A stretch of 64,000 nt of DNA from Catenovulum sediminis (GTDB lineage Bacteria; Pseudomonadota; Gammaproteobacteria; Enterobacterales; Alteromonadaceae). The notes beneath the pieces were generated by a model that made no database searches, was not told the origin of the DNA, and worked only from the letters and a program-made list of their open reading frames with translations. Shown here one piece after another: positions 1 to 8,314 of the stretch; position 1 is the first letter of the stretch; each line of letters begins with the position of its first letter. The position numbers and the translations under genes are program-made. The stretch lies in the NCBI RefSeq assembly GCF_040270295.1, contig NZ_JBELOE010000060.1. One strand, 5' to 3'.

Positions 1-185
1 AAAATTAACCATTTTAGTAAAAGTTAAAATTCTACACAGAAATTCTGTTTCCCAAATTACCATAATAATCATGAATTTAAAGTTGATGATAATTTGGTAA
101 AAAATCGCGGGATCGTTCGATAGAAGTGAGGTAAATTACAAAAACAACACAAAATTAAATGCTTTACGTTAACAAGCTAAATTGC

Positions 186-1055
186 TCACAACGCGCTTTT
201 AATGTGTTTCATAACAAACTGAATTCGATTGGCAAGGTGGTGTTTTTTATTTAGTGTTAAATACAAGGTTTCATAAACCGGATGTTTTAGTGGCTGAATA
301 CAGATTGACTCAGCTTGATTAAAGGCGGCTACGGCATGCGCTGGCAATACGGTAAAACCTAGCCCCCTGCTGACCGGCTCTAGTATCAACCCAATCTGAT
401 TCGAAAAACCGCTATGTTTAAACTGCTGAATACTTTGAAACTCACTAAAATTTTCACCGAGTAACAATTTTGCATGATGCGCACCATCTGGGTGATCAAT
501 AAATCCAAGATCTAACAATGTTTGCCAGCTTAATGGTTGCGCACTTTTTGGCGTAACCAAAAGTAATGGCTCTTTGCCAATAGCCTGACAATCCAAATTG
601 TCAAAATCTGAAACCTGCGTCATTAAACCAATATCACAGTGATTTTCAGCAACGGCCCGTTCAATATCACCATTTGGCGAAAAACGATATTCAATAAACA
701 ACTCTGGGTTGTTTTGCTGAAGCGACAGTAAATCCGGATACAACCTAAGCCCTACACTGCCAGGTGAGCTGACTTTTACGCGCCCTTGATTAAATGGGTC
801 GGTGTTAACCTTGTCGGCTAGATTGTCTAGTGCATTTAATATTGGCTTTGCCTGCTCATACAAGCGCTTGCCTGATTCAGTTAAATAAAATGATTTCCCT
901 TCTCTAACCAACAATGCTGTGCCTAATGCTTCTTCAAGCTTTTTAATATGCTGGCTGACGCCCGATTGCGTCATATAAAGCTTTTCGGCCGTGCGTGTAA
1001 AGTGTTGCTCTTTTACTAAAGTACAAAAACTTTTCAGAAAAACCGGATTTACCAT
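186..1055 (-). CDS. LysR-family transcriptional regulator
   Basis: 289 residues, the usual LysR length. The N-terminal winged helix-turn-helix spans about residues 5-60, with recognition helix around MTQSGVSQHIKKLEEALG. A periplasmic-binding-like effector domain fills about 90-289. It is divergently transcribed from the VOC gene starting at 1169, with 113 bp between the starts, the classic LysR-target arrangement, so it may control that gene (inference). The effector is unknown. The family call is secure; the target is a guess from position. Confidence 0.9.
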   Translation of the reverse strand: MVNPVFLKSFCTLVKEQHFTRTAEKLYMTQSGVSQHIKKLEEALGTALLVREGKSFYLTESGKRLYEQAKPILNALDNLADKVNTDPFNQGRVKVSSPGSVGLRLYPDLLSLQQNNPELFIEYRFSPNGDIERAVAENHCDIGLMTQVSDFDNLDCQAIGKEPLLLVTPKSAQPLSWQTLLDLGFIDHPDGAHHAKLLLGENFSEFQSIQQFKHSGFSNQIGLILEPVSRGLGFTVLPAHAVAAFNQAESICIQPLKHPVYETLYLTLNKKHHLANRIQFVMKHIKSAL

Positions 1056-1168
1056 TACATAAAATTCTTATTTTTATAAATTTTAATAATTTTATATTAT
1101 CACTTATCTTCTGTAATCTCACTGCTGTCATCGTTAAAAACTAACGTGCCTTCATAGAGGAGAATATA

Positions 1169-1675
1169 ATGAGTACAGTTTATCCAAGAAATTTTTCGCA
1201 TATTGGTATCTCAGTGCCCGACCTAGAAAAAGCAGTTGAGTTTTATACTCAGGTATTAGGCTGGTACTTAATTATGAAACCCACAGAAATTACTGAAGAC
1301 ACCAGTGCCATTGGTGTTATGTGTACCGACGTGTTTGGTGCCGGTTGGGAAAAATTTAGAATAGCGCATTTGTCTACTGGCGACAGAATTGGTGTAGAAC
1401 TATTTGAATTTAAAAACCAAACCAACCCAGAAGATAACTTTGAATATTGGAAAACCGGTATTTTTCATTTCTGTGTGCAAGATCCCGATGTAGAAGGTTT
1501 GGCCGAGCGTATTGTAGCTGCTGGCGGTAAAAAACGTATGCCAGAGCCTAGGTATTATTACCCTGGGGAAAAGCCGTACCGCATGATTTATATGGAAGAC
1601 CCATTCGGCAATATTTTAGAAATATACAGCCACAGCTATGAGCTTATCTATAGCGCAGGCGCATACGGTGGTTAA
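1169..1675 (+). CDS. VOC-family (glyoxalase/bleomycin-resistance fold) protein
   Basis: 168 residues with paired beta-alpha-beta-beta-beta modules of the vicinal oxygen chelate fold. The N-terminal module starts at FSHIGISVPDLEKAVEFY and the C-terminal one ends at DPFGNILEIYSHSYE. Candidate metal ligands are His in FSHIG, Glu in GVELFEF, His in IFHFCVQD and Glu in ILEIY. A good ribosome site, gaggag, lies 8 bp before the ATG. The family includes lactoylglutathione lyases, extradiol dioxygenases and epimerases; the substrate cannot be assigned. Its last 4 bp overlap the convergent LysR gene at 1672. Confidence 0.85.
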   Translation: MSTVYPRNFSHIGISVPDLEKAVEFYTQVLGWYLIMKPTEITEDTSAIGVMCTDVFGAGWEKFRIAHLSTGDRIGVELFEFKNQTNPEDNFEYWKTGIFHFCVQDPDVEGLAERIVAAGGKKRMPEPRYYYPGEKPYRMIYMEDPFGNILEIYSHSYELIYSAGAYGG

Positions 1676-2553
1676 TCGTTAAAATAAGCCACTAAAAAGT
1701 CGATAAAAACACGCACCCTGACAGGTAAATATTGTGTTGCTGGATAACAAGCATAGGCATTTCTTGAACCGACAGAGAAGTCTTTTAAAACATGTACTAG
1801 CTTGTTATCTTTTAAATCTTGGTCACAAATAAAATTAGGGCTTATGGTTATACCTTTGCCATTAATGGCTAATTGATTCAAAAAGTCGCCATTGTTGGCA
1901 ACAAACGCATTTTGCATACGAACACTGTGAGCTTGCCCTTGTTGGTCAGTTAAATTTAGATTTTGTGTCGCCAATGTATACTTTAATAATTTATGCTGCA
2001 TTAAATCATCAGGCGATTTGGGCTCACCGTGTTTTTTTAAATACTGCGGACTGGCAACCAGCTTTAGTTCTACCGGAAATAATTTTCTGGCACGCATGCT
2101 AGAGTCTTTAAGCTCGCCAATACGCACCGCCAAATCAAACCCTTGCGCGACTAAATCTACAAAGTGGTCCGCCAGTTCCAACTCAACTTTTATTTTTGGA
2201 TATAACTGATTAAATTCAGAAATTAAATCCGGAAAAAACTTCAATCCAAAAGACAAAGGCACTGAGATCCTCAGTGTGCCGGTTACAGATACCTGCTCTT
2301 GAGTAATCAAGCTTTGTAACTCTTCCGTTGCATCAAGTAAGCGTGTGGCATGTTCATAACAACGCATACCGGCTTCGGTTAAACTCGATTTTCGTGTGGT
2401 ACGGTTAATTAGCTTTGTGCCTAACCTTGCTTCTAAATCACTTAATCTTCTGCTGACAGCCGATTTAGCAATGCCGCTTTGTTCGGCAACTTTGCCAATT
2501 CCACCCGCTTCAACAATACGTACAAAGTTTTCCAGTTCTTCTAATTGTCCCAT
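1672..2553 (-). CDS. LysR-family transcriptional regulator
   Basis: 293 residues, LysR architecture: N-terminal HTH (GIGKVAEQSGIAKSAVSRRL, about residues 17-36) followed by an effector domain with the typical LRISVPLSFG start near residue 93. It is divergent from the doxX-dodA pair starting at 2692, so it is the natural candidate to regulate them. It resembles the LysR subgroup next to quinone- or electrophile-responsive genes, but no ligand can be read from sequence. Confidence 0.9.
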   Translation of the reverse strand: MGQLEELENFVRIVEAGGIGKVAEQSGIAKSAVSRRLSDLEARLGTKLINRTTRKSSLTEAGMRCYEHATRLLDATEELQSLITQEQVSVTGTLRISVPLSFGLKFFPDLISEFNQLYPKIKVELELADHFVDLVAQGFDLAVRIGELKDSSMRARKLFPVELKLVASPQYLKKHGEPKSPDDLMQHKLLKYTLATQNLNLTDQQGQAHSVRMQNAFVANNGDFLNQLAINGKGITISPNFICDQDLKDNKLVHVLKDFSVGSRNAYACYPATQYLPVRVRVFIDFLVAYFND

Positions 2554-2691
2554 TGTAATCTCTCTTTTATTGTTCCTATTTTAAGAACAGTTATTTCAAA
2601 TAATAGAGGTTTATTCCACCATCAGCAACAGATAATATTTCAACCGTTGACACATCAACAACTCACTTAAATAAACGAAATGGAGAATATT

Positions 2692-3081
2692 ATGCAATCT
2701 TTAAATCAATTCGCTGCACCTTTGGGCCGTGTTCTTTTATCCGCAATTTTTATTTTATCAGGTATTAGTAAAATATCTGGATACGAACAAACACAAGGCT
2801 ACATGGAAATGTTTGGACTGAGTGGCGCACTACTCCCCTTGGTTATCGCATTAGAGGTTATCGGCGGTTTAGCTGTTCTACTAGGCTGGAAAATAAAATG
2901 GGTTGCGCCAGCATTAGCTGGATTCACACTGGTTGCCGCCATTGTTTTTCACGCCGATTTTAGTGACCAAATGCAAATGATTATGTTTATGAAGAATTTA
3001 TCCATTGCGGGTGCATTAATTTTTATGTTTGCAAGTGGTGCGGGTCGTTTTTCACTTGATAATAAAAGCACTAAAGTTTAA
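2692..3081 (+). CDS. DoxX-family membrane protein
   Basis: About 129 residues with four predicted membrane segments, N-terminal GRVLLSAIFILSGISKISGY being the DoxX signature, then repeated hydrophobic stretches around LLPLVIALEVIGGLAVLLGW and a C-terminal ISIAGALIFMF-type helix. I chose the ATG at 2692 rather than the one at 2680 because ggag at 2682-2685 sits at normal spacing before it. DoxX/YphA proteins are associated with thiol or quinone redox stress. It lies 60 bp upstream of the DODA dioxygenase on the same strand, probably one transcript. Confidence 0.88.
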   Translation: MQSLNQFAAPLGRVLLSAIFILSGISKISGYEQTQGYMEMFGLSGALLPLVIALEVIGGLAVLLGWKIKWVAPALAGFTLVAAIVFHADFSDQMQMIMFMKNLSIAGALIFMFASGAGRFSLDNKSTKV

Positions 3082-3141
3082 TGATTAAATCTTTATCATT
3101 TAATTAAAACTGAACCCTTAGTCAATGTTAACCAAGCGAGC

Positions 3142-3966
3142 ATGATTTTGAATACATTAAACGCCAATCAAAACAAGCAGCAAGGCGTTTTATTTGTTTC
3201 CCATGGCGGTGGTCCCCTGCCGCTGCTGGGACACCCTAGCCATTGGGATATGTTAGATACATTCAGACAAATAAAACAACAGCTGACGAAACCCAAAAAT
3301 ATTTTATTGCTGAGTGCACATTGGGAGTCAGATTGTTTTGAAATTCAAAACAATGAAAATCCCGCGTTAATTTACGATTATTCTGGTTTTGCCGACGAGG
3401 CTTATCAAATTAGCTACCCAGCAGCAGGCGATACTGAGCTTGCGCAACAAGTTAAATCTCAGTTAGATAAAGCCGGTCTGCCTACTCGCTACAATGCCTC
3501 AAGAGGTTATGATCACGGTATGTTTGTACCGCTCAAATTATTATGGCCAGAGGCTGACGTGCCAGTTGTGCAAGTTTCGTTGCAACAGCATCTAAACCCA
3601 CAGCAACATATAAAGCTGGGCGAATCACTAAAGGTGCTACGTGAACAAGGTACCTTGATTATTGGCTCTGGCTTTAGTTTTCACAACCTGAATGTATTTA
3701 TGCGCAATAACAACATGCTCACGCAGCAAGCAGATGCATTCCACCACTGGTTAGACCGAAGAATGAGCAGCAATGACTGGGATTACCAACAAGCGAAGTC
3801 AGATTTAATTGACTGGCAGCAAGCGCCTTCGGCACAATTTAATCATCCCAGAGAAGAGCATTTACTGCCTCTACACGTGTGTTTTGGTGCTGCTCAAACA
3901 CCTGCAGAGCAAGTATTTAAATTTACCTTAAACAATTGGCCAGCTCGCTGTTATTTGTGGCGTTAA
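3142..3966 (+). CDS. DODA-type extradiol ring-opening dioxygenase (YgiD-like)
   Basis: 274 residues, close to the YgiD/4,5-DOPA dioxygenase size of about 260-270. Conserved metal and active-site elements are visible: FVSHGGGPLPLL near residue 20, LLSAHWES near 55, YDHGMFVPLKL near 120, GSGFSFHNL near 175 and REEHLLPLHV near 235. The family opens catecholic rings with a single divalent metal. It follows the DoxX gene, and together with the divergent LysR regulator forms a small module likely to deal with catechols or quinones. The true substrate is not known. Confidence 0.88.
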   Translation: MILNTLNANQNKQQGVLFVSHGGGPLPLLGHPSHWDMLDTFRQIKQQLTKPKNILLLSAHWESDCFEIQNNENPALIYDYSGFADEAYQISYPAAGDTELAQQVKSQLDKAGLPTRYNASRGYDHGMFVPLKLLWPEADVPVVQVSLQQHLNPQQHIKLGESLKVLREQGTLIIGSGFSFHNLNVFMRNNNMLTQQADAFHHWLDRRMSSNDWDYQQAKSDLIDWQQAPSAQFNHPREEHLLPLHVCFGAAQTPAEQVFKFTLNNWPARCYLWR

Positions 3967-3983
3967 GGTATCTAAACTCAAAT

Positions 3984-4820
3984 TTAATTATGTACATTTA
4001 ACCATAACTCTTTGCGTTCAAGTGGTGTTTGCGGCGTTAAATTTGGGTTTGAAATACGAATAACGGTGCGCTGTGATAGCTGCGCGCGTGCTAATGCATT
4101 TTTAATATGTGGCGCTTGATAGAATAATTTATCAAAACTACCATCGGCAATTGCGTTTTCAAGGCCCTGCTCTATTAATTGCTGTAATGCTTTGTTATCC
4201 CGGCTCACAAAAAAATACATAGCCATGGGATAAATTAATAATATATTTTCTTCAACGGTTAACCCCAGCGCTTTGCGCTTAATCACTTCATCCCATGGTT
4301 CATGCACAGCCAATGGAAAATAGTCGAACCGGCCGCCTTCTAACATATAAAATAAACTTTCTTTTTTGACGGGTGCTACAACAGGTAAACCTGAATTTTT
4401 GAGAATGACTGTATCTCCCCAAAATCGCCCTTGCCCCGCGGTAAAAGCTTGTAAATCTTGCAGTGTTTTAACCTTAGAAAACTCAGGCTGTTGCTCAGGT
4501 TTAATAATAAAAAGTCGATGTCCTTGTAAACCTTTCATTAAAGGGATCCTGATTGGATAAAGCGTTTCTTCATATTCGGGCTGCGTGCCTGCCCACATAA
4601 TAGATAGCTCACCCGTTTGTATTCTTTCTACCTGCTGATGTTGGTTAAATATCTGGTCAGATTCTACAATTTTATATGTAGATTCTATATCTGCTTTTTC
4701 TATCGCCAGTTGTATCAACTCAACAAAATAACGACTTTTACTATCGCCCACTTTTGTGTGGTGAATCTGCTGGGCATTCGCACCCGCGACCACAAAAAAC
4801 AAACAAATTAGATATTTCAT
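3984..4820 (-). CDS. Periplasmic substrate-binding-like protein (family 3 type)
   Basis: 278 residues with a cleavable signal peptide (about residues 1-16, ending GANAQ) and a periplasmic-binding fold like the amino-acid type solute-binding proteins (repeat of VGDSKSRYFVELIQLAIEKA, FWGDTVILKNSG, GRFDYFPLAVHEPWDEVI). No permease or ATPase is adjacent. A TGTAACCGGTTACA-like site at 4829-4842 sits directly in front of it, which places it in the mannan regulon. Proteins of this kind often feed sensor kinases or cyclases, so a sensing role is plausible but unproved. Confidence 0.7.
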   Translation of the reverse strand: MKYLICLFFVVAGANAQQIHHTKVGDSKSRYFVELIQLAIEKADIESTYKIVESDQIFNQHQQVERIQTGELSIMWAGTQPEYEETLYPIRIPLMKGLQGHRLFIIKPEQQPEFSKVKTLQDLQAFTAGQGRFWGDTVILKNSGLPVVAPVKKESLFYMLEGGRFDYFPLAVHEPWDEVIKRKALGLTVEENILLIYPMAMYFFVSRDNKALQQLIEQGLENAIADGSFDKLFYQAPHIKNALARAQLSQRTVIRISNPNLTPQTPLERKELWLNVHN

Positions 4821-4828
4821 ACTGACCT

Positions 4829-4842
4829 CTCAACCGGTTACA
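4829..4842. promoter_or_regulatory. LacI-type operator (mannan regulon site 1)
   Basis: ctcaaccggttaca: 11 of 14 positions match the palindrome TGTAACCGGTTACA. It lies 8 bp upstream of the start of the binding protein ending at 4820 and downstream of the phosphomannomutase stop. Confidence 0.65.
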
Positions 4843-4878
4843 AAAAAATAAACATCCCTGTCAAAAGGGTAAAAACAG

Positions 4879-6228
4879 TTACTTATCTTCAATTACTGCA
4901 GCTAACTCAGCGGTTTTTTGCTTCAATAATTCTGCATCAGCTCGGGTTTCAACATTTAAACGTAATAAGGGCTCAGTGTTCGAAGCGCGTACATTAAAGC
5001 GCCAGTTTTCAAACTCCATACTGATGCCATCAATCGTGTCGACTTTAATCGCCTGCTGTTGGTAACATCGGCTAATTTTATCCAGCACATTTTGCACATC
5101 CGACACCTTAAAATTACGCTCACCACTGCAAGGAAATTCAGCTTGTTGTTGGGCAACTAATTGCGACAATGAACGGTCAGATTGGGATAAATATTCAACC
5201 AATATTAACCAAGGAATATTGCCATTATCGCAGTACGCAAAATCTCTAAAATAGTGATGCGCACTCATTTCTCCGCCATATAAAGCGTCTTTTTCGCGCA
5301 TGGTTTGTTTTATAAACGCATGCCCTGTTTTACTCACATGCGCCTGACCACCGCTATTTTTAACAACCTCTAATGTATTCCAATATAATCTGGGATCATA
5401 AACGATATTTTGTTTTGGCTGCTTCTCAAGCATAGCCGCGGCTAACAAAGCCACCATATAATACCCTTCGACAAAGTTACCGGTTTCATCAAAGAAAAAA
5501 CAACGATCAAAGTCGCCATCCCAAGCAATCCCTAGGTTCGCTTTGTGATCAATTACCGCTTGCGCTGTAATCTGGCGGTTTTCTGGCAATAATGGATTCG
5601 GCACACCTTGTGGAAAATGGCCATTCGCATCATGTTGTAATTTAATAAATTCAAAAGGTAATGCATCTTCTAACAAGTCGATGATTGCGCCTGCGCCACC
5701 ATTACCAGCATTAACAACCACTTTGAGTGGTTTTAATACTTCAATATTGATATACGACAATAAATGCGCTTTGTAATTTTCGGCTATCGAAATATATTCT
5801 ACATTTCCTTTTTTGCTAACGGTTGGATAAGTGCGCGATTCAGCTAAATATTTGATGTTAGCTAACTGTGTTTCAGTTATTGGCTGCGCATTTTTTTTGA
5901 CAAATTTCATGCCATTATATTCTTTAGGATTATGGCTGGCGGTAACACAAATTCCGCCGTCTATATCCAGCGTTTGGGCAGCAAAATAGATTTCTTCTGT
6001 ACCACACTGTCCAATATGTACTACGTCACAGCCTTGATCATTCAACCCTTTAATCAGTGCTTCGGTTATTTCCGGCCCCGTTAAACGAATATCATGACCC
6101 ACTGCTACTTTTTTTGCCGCGAGTTCGCTCGCATAGGCGCGCCCTATTTCATAAGCTATTAAAGTATTCAGTTGTTGAGGCACTTTGCCGCGTACGTCGT
6201 ATGTTTTAAAACAGTCTATAGATTGCAC
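4879..6228 (-). CDS. Phosphomannomutase
   Basis: 449 residues, the CpsG/ManB size. It interconverts mannose-1-phosphate and mannose-6-phosphate. The phosphoserine loop TASHNPKEYNGMK puts the catalytic Ser at residue 98, the Mg loop is DGDFDR near residue 244, sugar-specificity loop GGEMSAHHYF near 320, and phosphate-binding RASNTEPLLRLN near the C terminus. It is 27 bp downstream of the sulfatase gene on the same strand, so probably co-transcribed from the 8.18 kb operator. In this locus it would use the mannose-1-P released by the GH130 phosphorylase. Confidence 0.92.
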   Translation of the reverse strand: MQSIDCFKTYDVRGKVPQQLNTLIAYEIGRAYASELAAKKVAVGHDIRLTGPEITEALIKGLNDQGCDVVHIGQCGTEEIYFAAQTLDIDGGICVTASHNPKEYNGMKFVKKNAQPITETQLANIKYLAESRTYPTVSKKGNVEYISIAENYKAHLLSYINIEVLKPLKVVVNAGNGGAGAIIDLLEDALPFEFIKLQHDANGHFPQGVPNPLLPENRQITAQAVIDHKANLGIAWDGDFDRCFFFDETGNFVEGYYMVALLAAAMLEKQPKQNIVYDPRLYWNTLEVVKNSGGQAHVSKTGHAFIKQTMREKDALYGGEMSAHHYFRDFAYCDNGNIPWLILVEYLSQSDRSLSQLVAQQQAEFPCSGERNFKVSDVQNVLDKISRCYQQQAIKVDTIDGISMEFENWRFNVRASNTEPLLRLNVETRADAELLKQKTAELAAVIEDK

Positions 6229-6255
6229 TGTTAACTCCGCTATTAAATGAATGAA

Positions 6256-8145
6256 TTATTTAGGAACTGACAACAAATCGGGATCAAATGCCACGCCTTT
6301 GGGTACAAGCACAATATGTCTTAACTGCTCAATAGATGACCACAGATTCATACTTTCTATACCAACCACTTCTAACTGCAAAGTTTGATCAGATGGGCTC
6401 AGTGATAATTGACCTACATATTCATAAGGATGAGCAGTTAAAGTGCGGGTAATGCTTGTATTGGCAGTTCCCAGCTTAATATTAAAACCTGCGCCCCGAT
6501 AATTTTGCTGGTGAACGTAAACATCATATTCGCCACGTTTTACAACATTAATGTGGTATATCGCCCCGTCACCTTTTTTATGCAAGTTTGTTAAAAAGTG
6601 CGCTTTGCTTACCGTGTTTCCAAACACTTCAGCAGGCGCAAATGCGTTCAAAACTGAAAGCTCAGAAGCGCTTATGTAATGCACCGGTGGTTTAAAGCTA
6701 CCCGCATAGTTTAAGATCTCGTCAAATTGTGCGGCAAGCTGCGCTTGCATCGTTCGCGCAATATCAGGTCGCGTTTGCATTAAATTCACCGACTCTGTCG
6801 GATCATTTTTGATATCAATTAAGACGTAAGAATCTACCGCTTGTGGGTACGAATTGTCATCTCGTATTGGGTTGAGCACCAACTTGTATTGCGCATTACG
6901 CAAAGCGATCATTTGCTTTTCTAATTTGATTGATTTTTTAGTCTGCGCTGAAATGGGTGTCCACTGATTAAAGTTTGCCTGCTCTGCGACAACATCGTGT
7001 GTCGATATTAAACTAACACGATTTTTATGTGCATCTGACAAGCTGCTTTTTGAAGTGTTGTTGTGCGCGTTATTTTGTAAAAGTGGTTTTATTGAAAAAC
7101 CGTCTACATTAGCCAGCATTTCGCTTTCCGCCCAATCTGCAAAAGTCGGTGCAAGATCGGTAATATCAACAAAATGATGCTCAGTGCGTGCTTCTAGGTG
7201 TTTTGGCGAATAAACAAATAATGGAGAACGTACGCCATTCTGCCAATTTCTCGCCTTCCAGCCTTTCAGTTTAAGCGGATTTCTTTGCTGCCATTCTTCC
7301 TGCAACATTGCACCTAGATTACTCGATCCCCACCACGCACCGTTATCACTGATAAATAGCACAACCGTATTTTCGATTCTGTCGGTTTGATGCAAAAATT
7401 CAATTAAGCGCCCTATTTCAGCATCCATCTCTTCAATCATACCATACAGGTTCGCCGTCGCTTCTCGTAACCCTTTTTTTCGATATTTTTCAACAAATTT
7501 TTCTGGCGCTAACCAAGGTTCATGCGGCGCTAAATAACTTAAAAAAGCGAAATATGGCTGTTCGCCCTGCCGTTTGATAAAATCAATTGCATAATCTGTA
7601 ATAATCGGTGAAACCCAATTTTGGTGCTGCACAGGTTCACCATTTAACCAACCATAGGTATTTTTATGCTGGTATAGTTCAGCATAATAAGCTTCGTCAA
7701 ATCCCCTTTGCCATGGGAGATAACCTTCACTTTTGCCACTATGCCACTTGCCCCACATTGCGGTTTTGTAACCTGCATGCTGAAGCACCTGAGAAATCAG
7801 CGTATGTTCTAATGCCAGGTAATCTCGTCCACCATGTACGCCGGACACCCCCACTTTATAAGGATGTTTTCCTGTTAATAAAGCAGCTCTGGTGGTAGCG
7901 CATACTGGCGTCACAGAAAAGTCGCTAAATTGCACCGATTGTTTTGCTAATGCGTCTAAGTTTGGCGTTTCTACGACAGTGTTACCGTATACTGCCAAAT
8001 CAGAAAATCCTAAATCATCGGCCATAATTAAAATGATATTGGGTTTATTTAGCGAGTGACCTTGCGCGTAAAGATTAAATGTAACTACACACATCAAGGC
8101 AATGTAACAACAGATTGAATTTTTAATATATCGATATAACCGCAT
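6256..8145 (-). CDS. Sulfatase (S1 family), secreted
   Basis: 629 residues. A signal peptide (residues 1 to about 29) is followed by the alkaline-phosphatase-like sulfatase core beginning NIILIMADDLGFSDLAVYG, with metal ligands in ADD. The formylglycine motif reads C-A-T-T-R (VCATTRAALLTGKHP), a variation on C-X-P-S-R with Thr in the third position. Metal site FISDNGAWWG is near residue 264. About 130 C-terminal residues form a beta-rich extension after NAFAPAEVFGN. Activity needs a sulfatase-maturating enzyme, not found in this window. Substrate is inferred to be a sulfated mannan-type glycan from context only. Confidence 0.88.
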   Translation of the reverse strand: MRLYRYIKNSICCYIALMCVVTFNLYAQGHSLNKPNIILIMADDLGFSDLAVYGNTVVETPNLDALAKQSVQFSDFSVTPVCATTRAALLTGKHPYKVGVSGVHGGRDYLALEHTLISQVLQHAGYKTAMWGKWHSGKSEGYLPWQRGFDEAYYAELYQHKNTYGWLNGEPVQHQNWVSPIITDYAIDFIKRQGEQPYFAFLSYLAPHEPWLAPEKFVEKYRKKGLREATANLYGMIEEMDAEIGRLIEFLHQTDRIENTVVLFISDNGAWWGSSNLGAMLQEEWQQRNPLKLKGWKARNWQNGVRSPLFVYSPKHLEARTEHHFVDITDLAPTFADWAESEMLANVDGFSIKPLLQNNAHNNTSKSSLSDAHKNRVSLISTHDVVAEQANFNQWTPISAQTKKSIKLEKQMIALRNAQYKLVLNPIRDDNSYPQAVDSYVLIDIKNDPTESVNLMQTRPDIARTMQAQLAAQFDEILNYAGSFKPPVHYISASELSVLNAFAPAEVFGNTVSKAHFLTNLHKKGDGAIYHINVVKRGEYDVYVHQQNYRGAGFNIKLGTANTSITRTLTAHPYEYVGQLSLSPSDQTLQLEVVGIESMNLWSSIEQLRHIVLVPKGVAFDPDLLSVPK

Positions 8146-8178
8146 ACGCCCACCCAGACCATTAACAATAATTTAAAA

Positions 8179-8192
8179 TGTAACCGGTTTTA
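8179..8192. promoter_or_regulatory. LacI-type operator (mannan regulon site 2)
   Basis: tgtaaccggtttta, left half identical to the consensus half-site TGTAACC; located 34 bp upstream of the sulfatase start. It would control the sulfatase-phosphomannomutase transcript. Confidence 0.7.
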
Positions 8193-8239
8193 CAAAAAAG
8201 ATCAACTATAATCTAATTGGCAAACGATACCCAATAAAA

Positions 8240-8274
8240 AAAGAGCAACGATATGTTATGTACCGTCACTCTTT
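8240..8274 (-). terminator. Rho-independent terminator after the MBL-fold lipoprotein gene
   Basis: On the minus strand an 11-bp stem (two G-U pairs, 13-nt loop) is followed by a run of seven T. It begins 40 bp after the stop of the gene ending at 8315. Confidence 0.7.
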
Positions 8275-8314
8275 TAATAACTACCGATAAATCACCGTTT
8301 TTCTGATAAATGAT

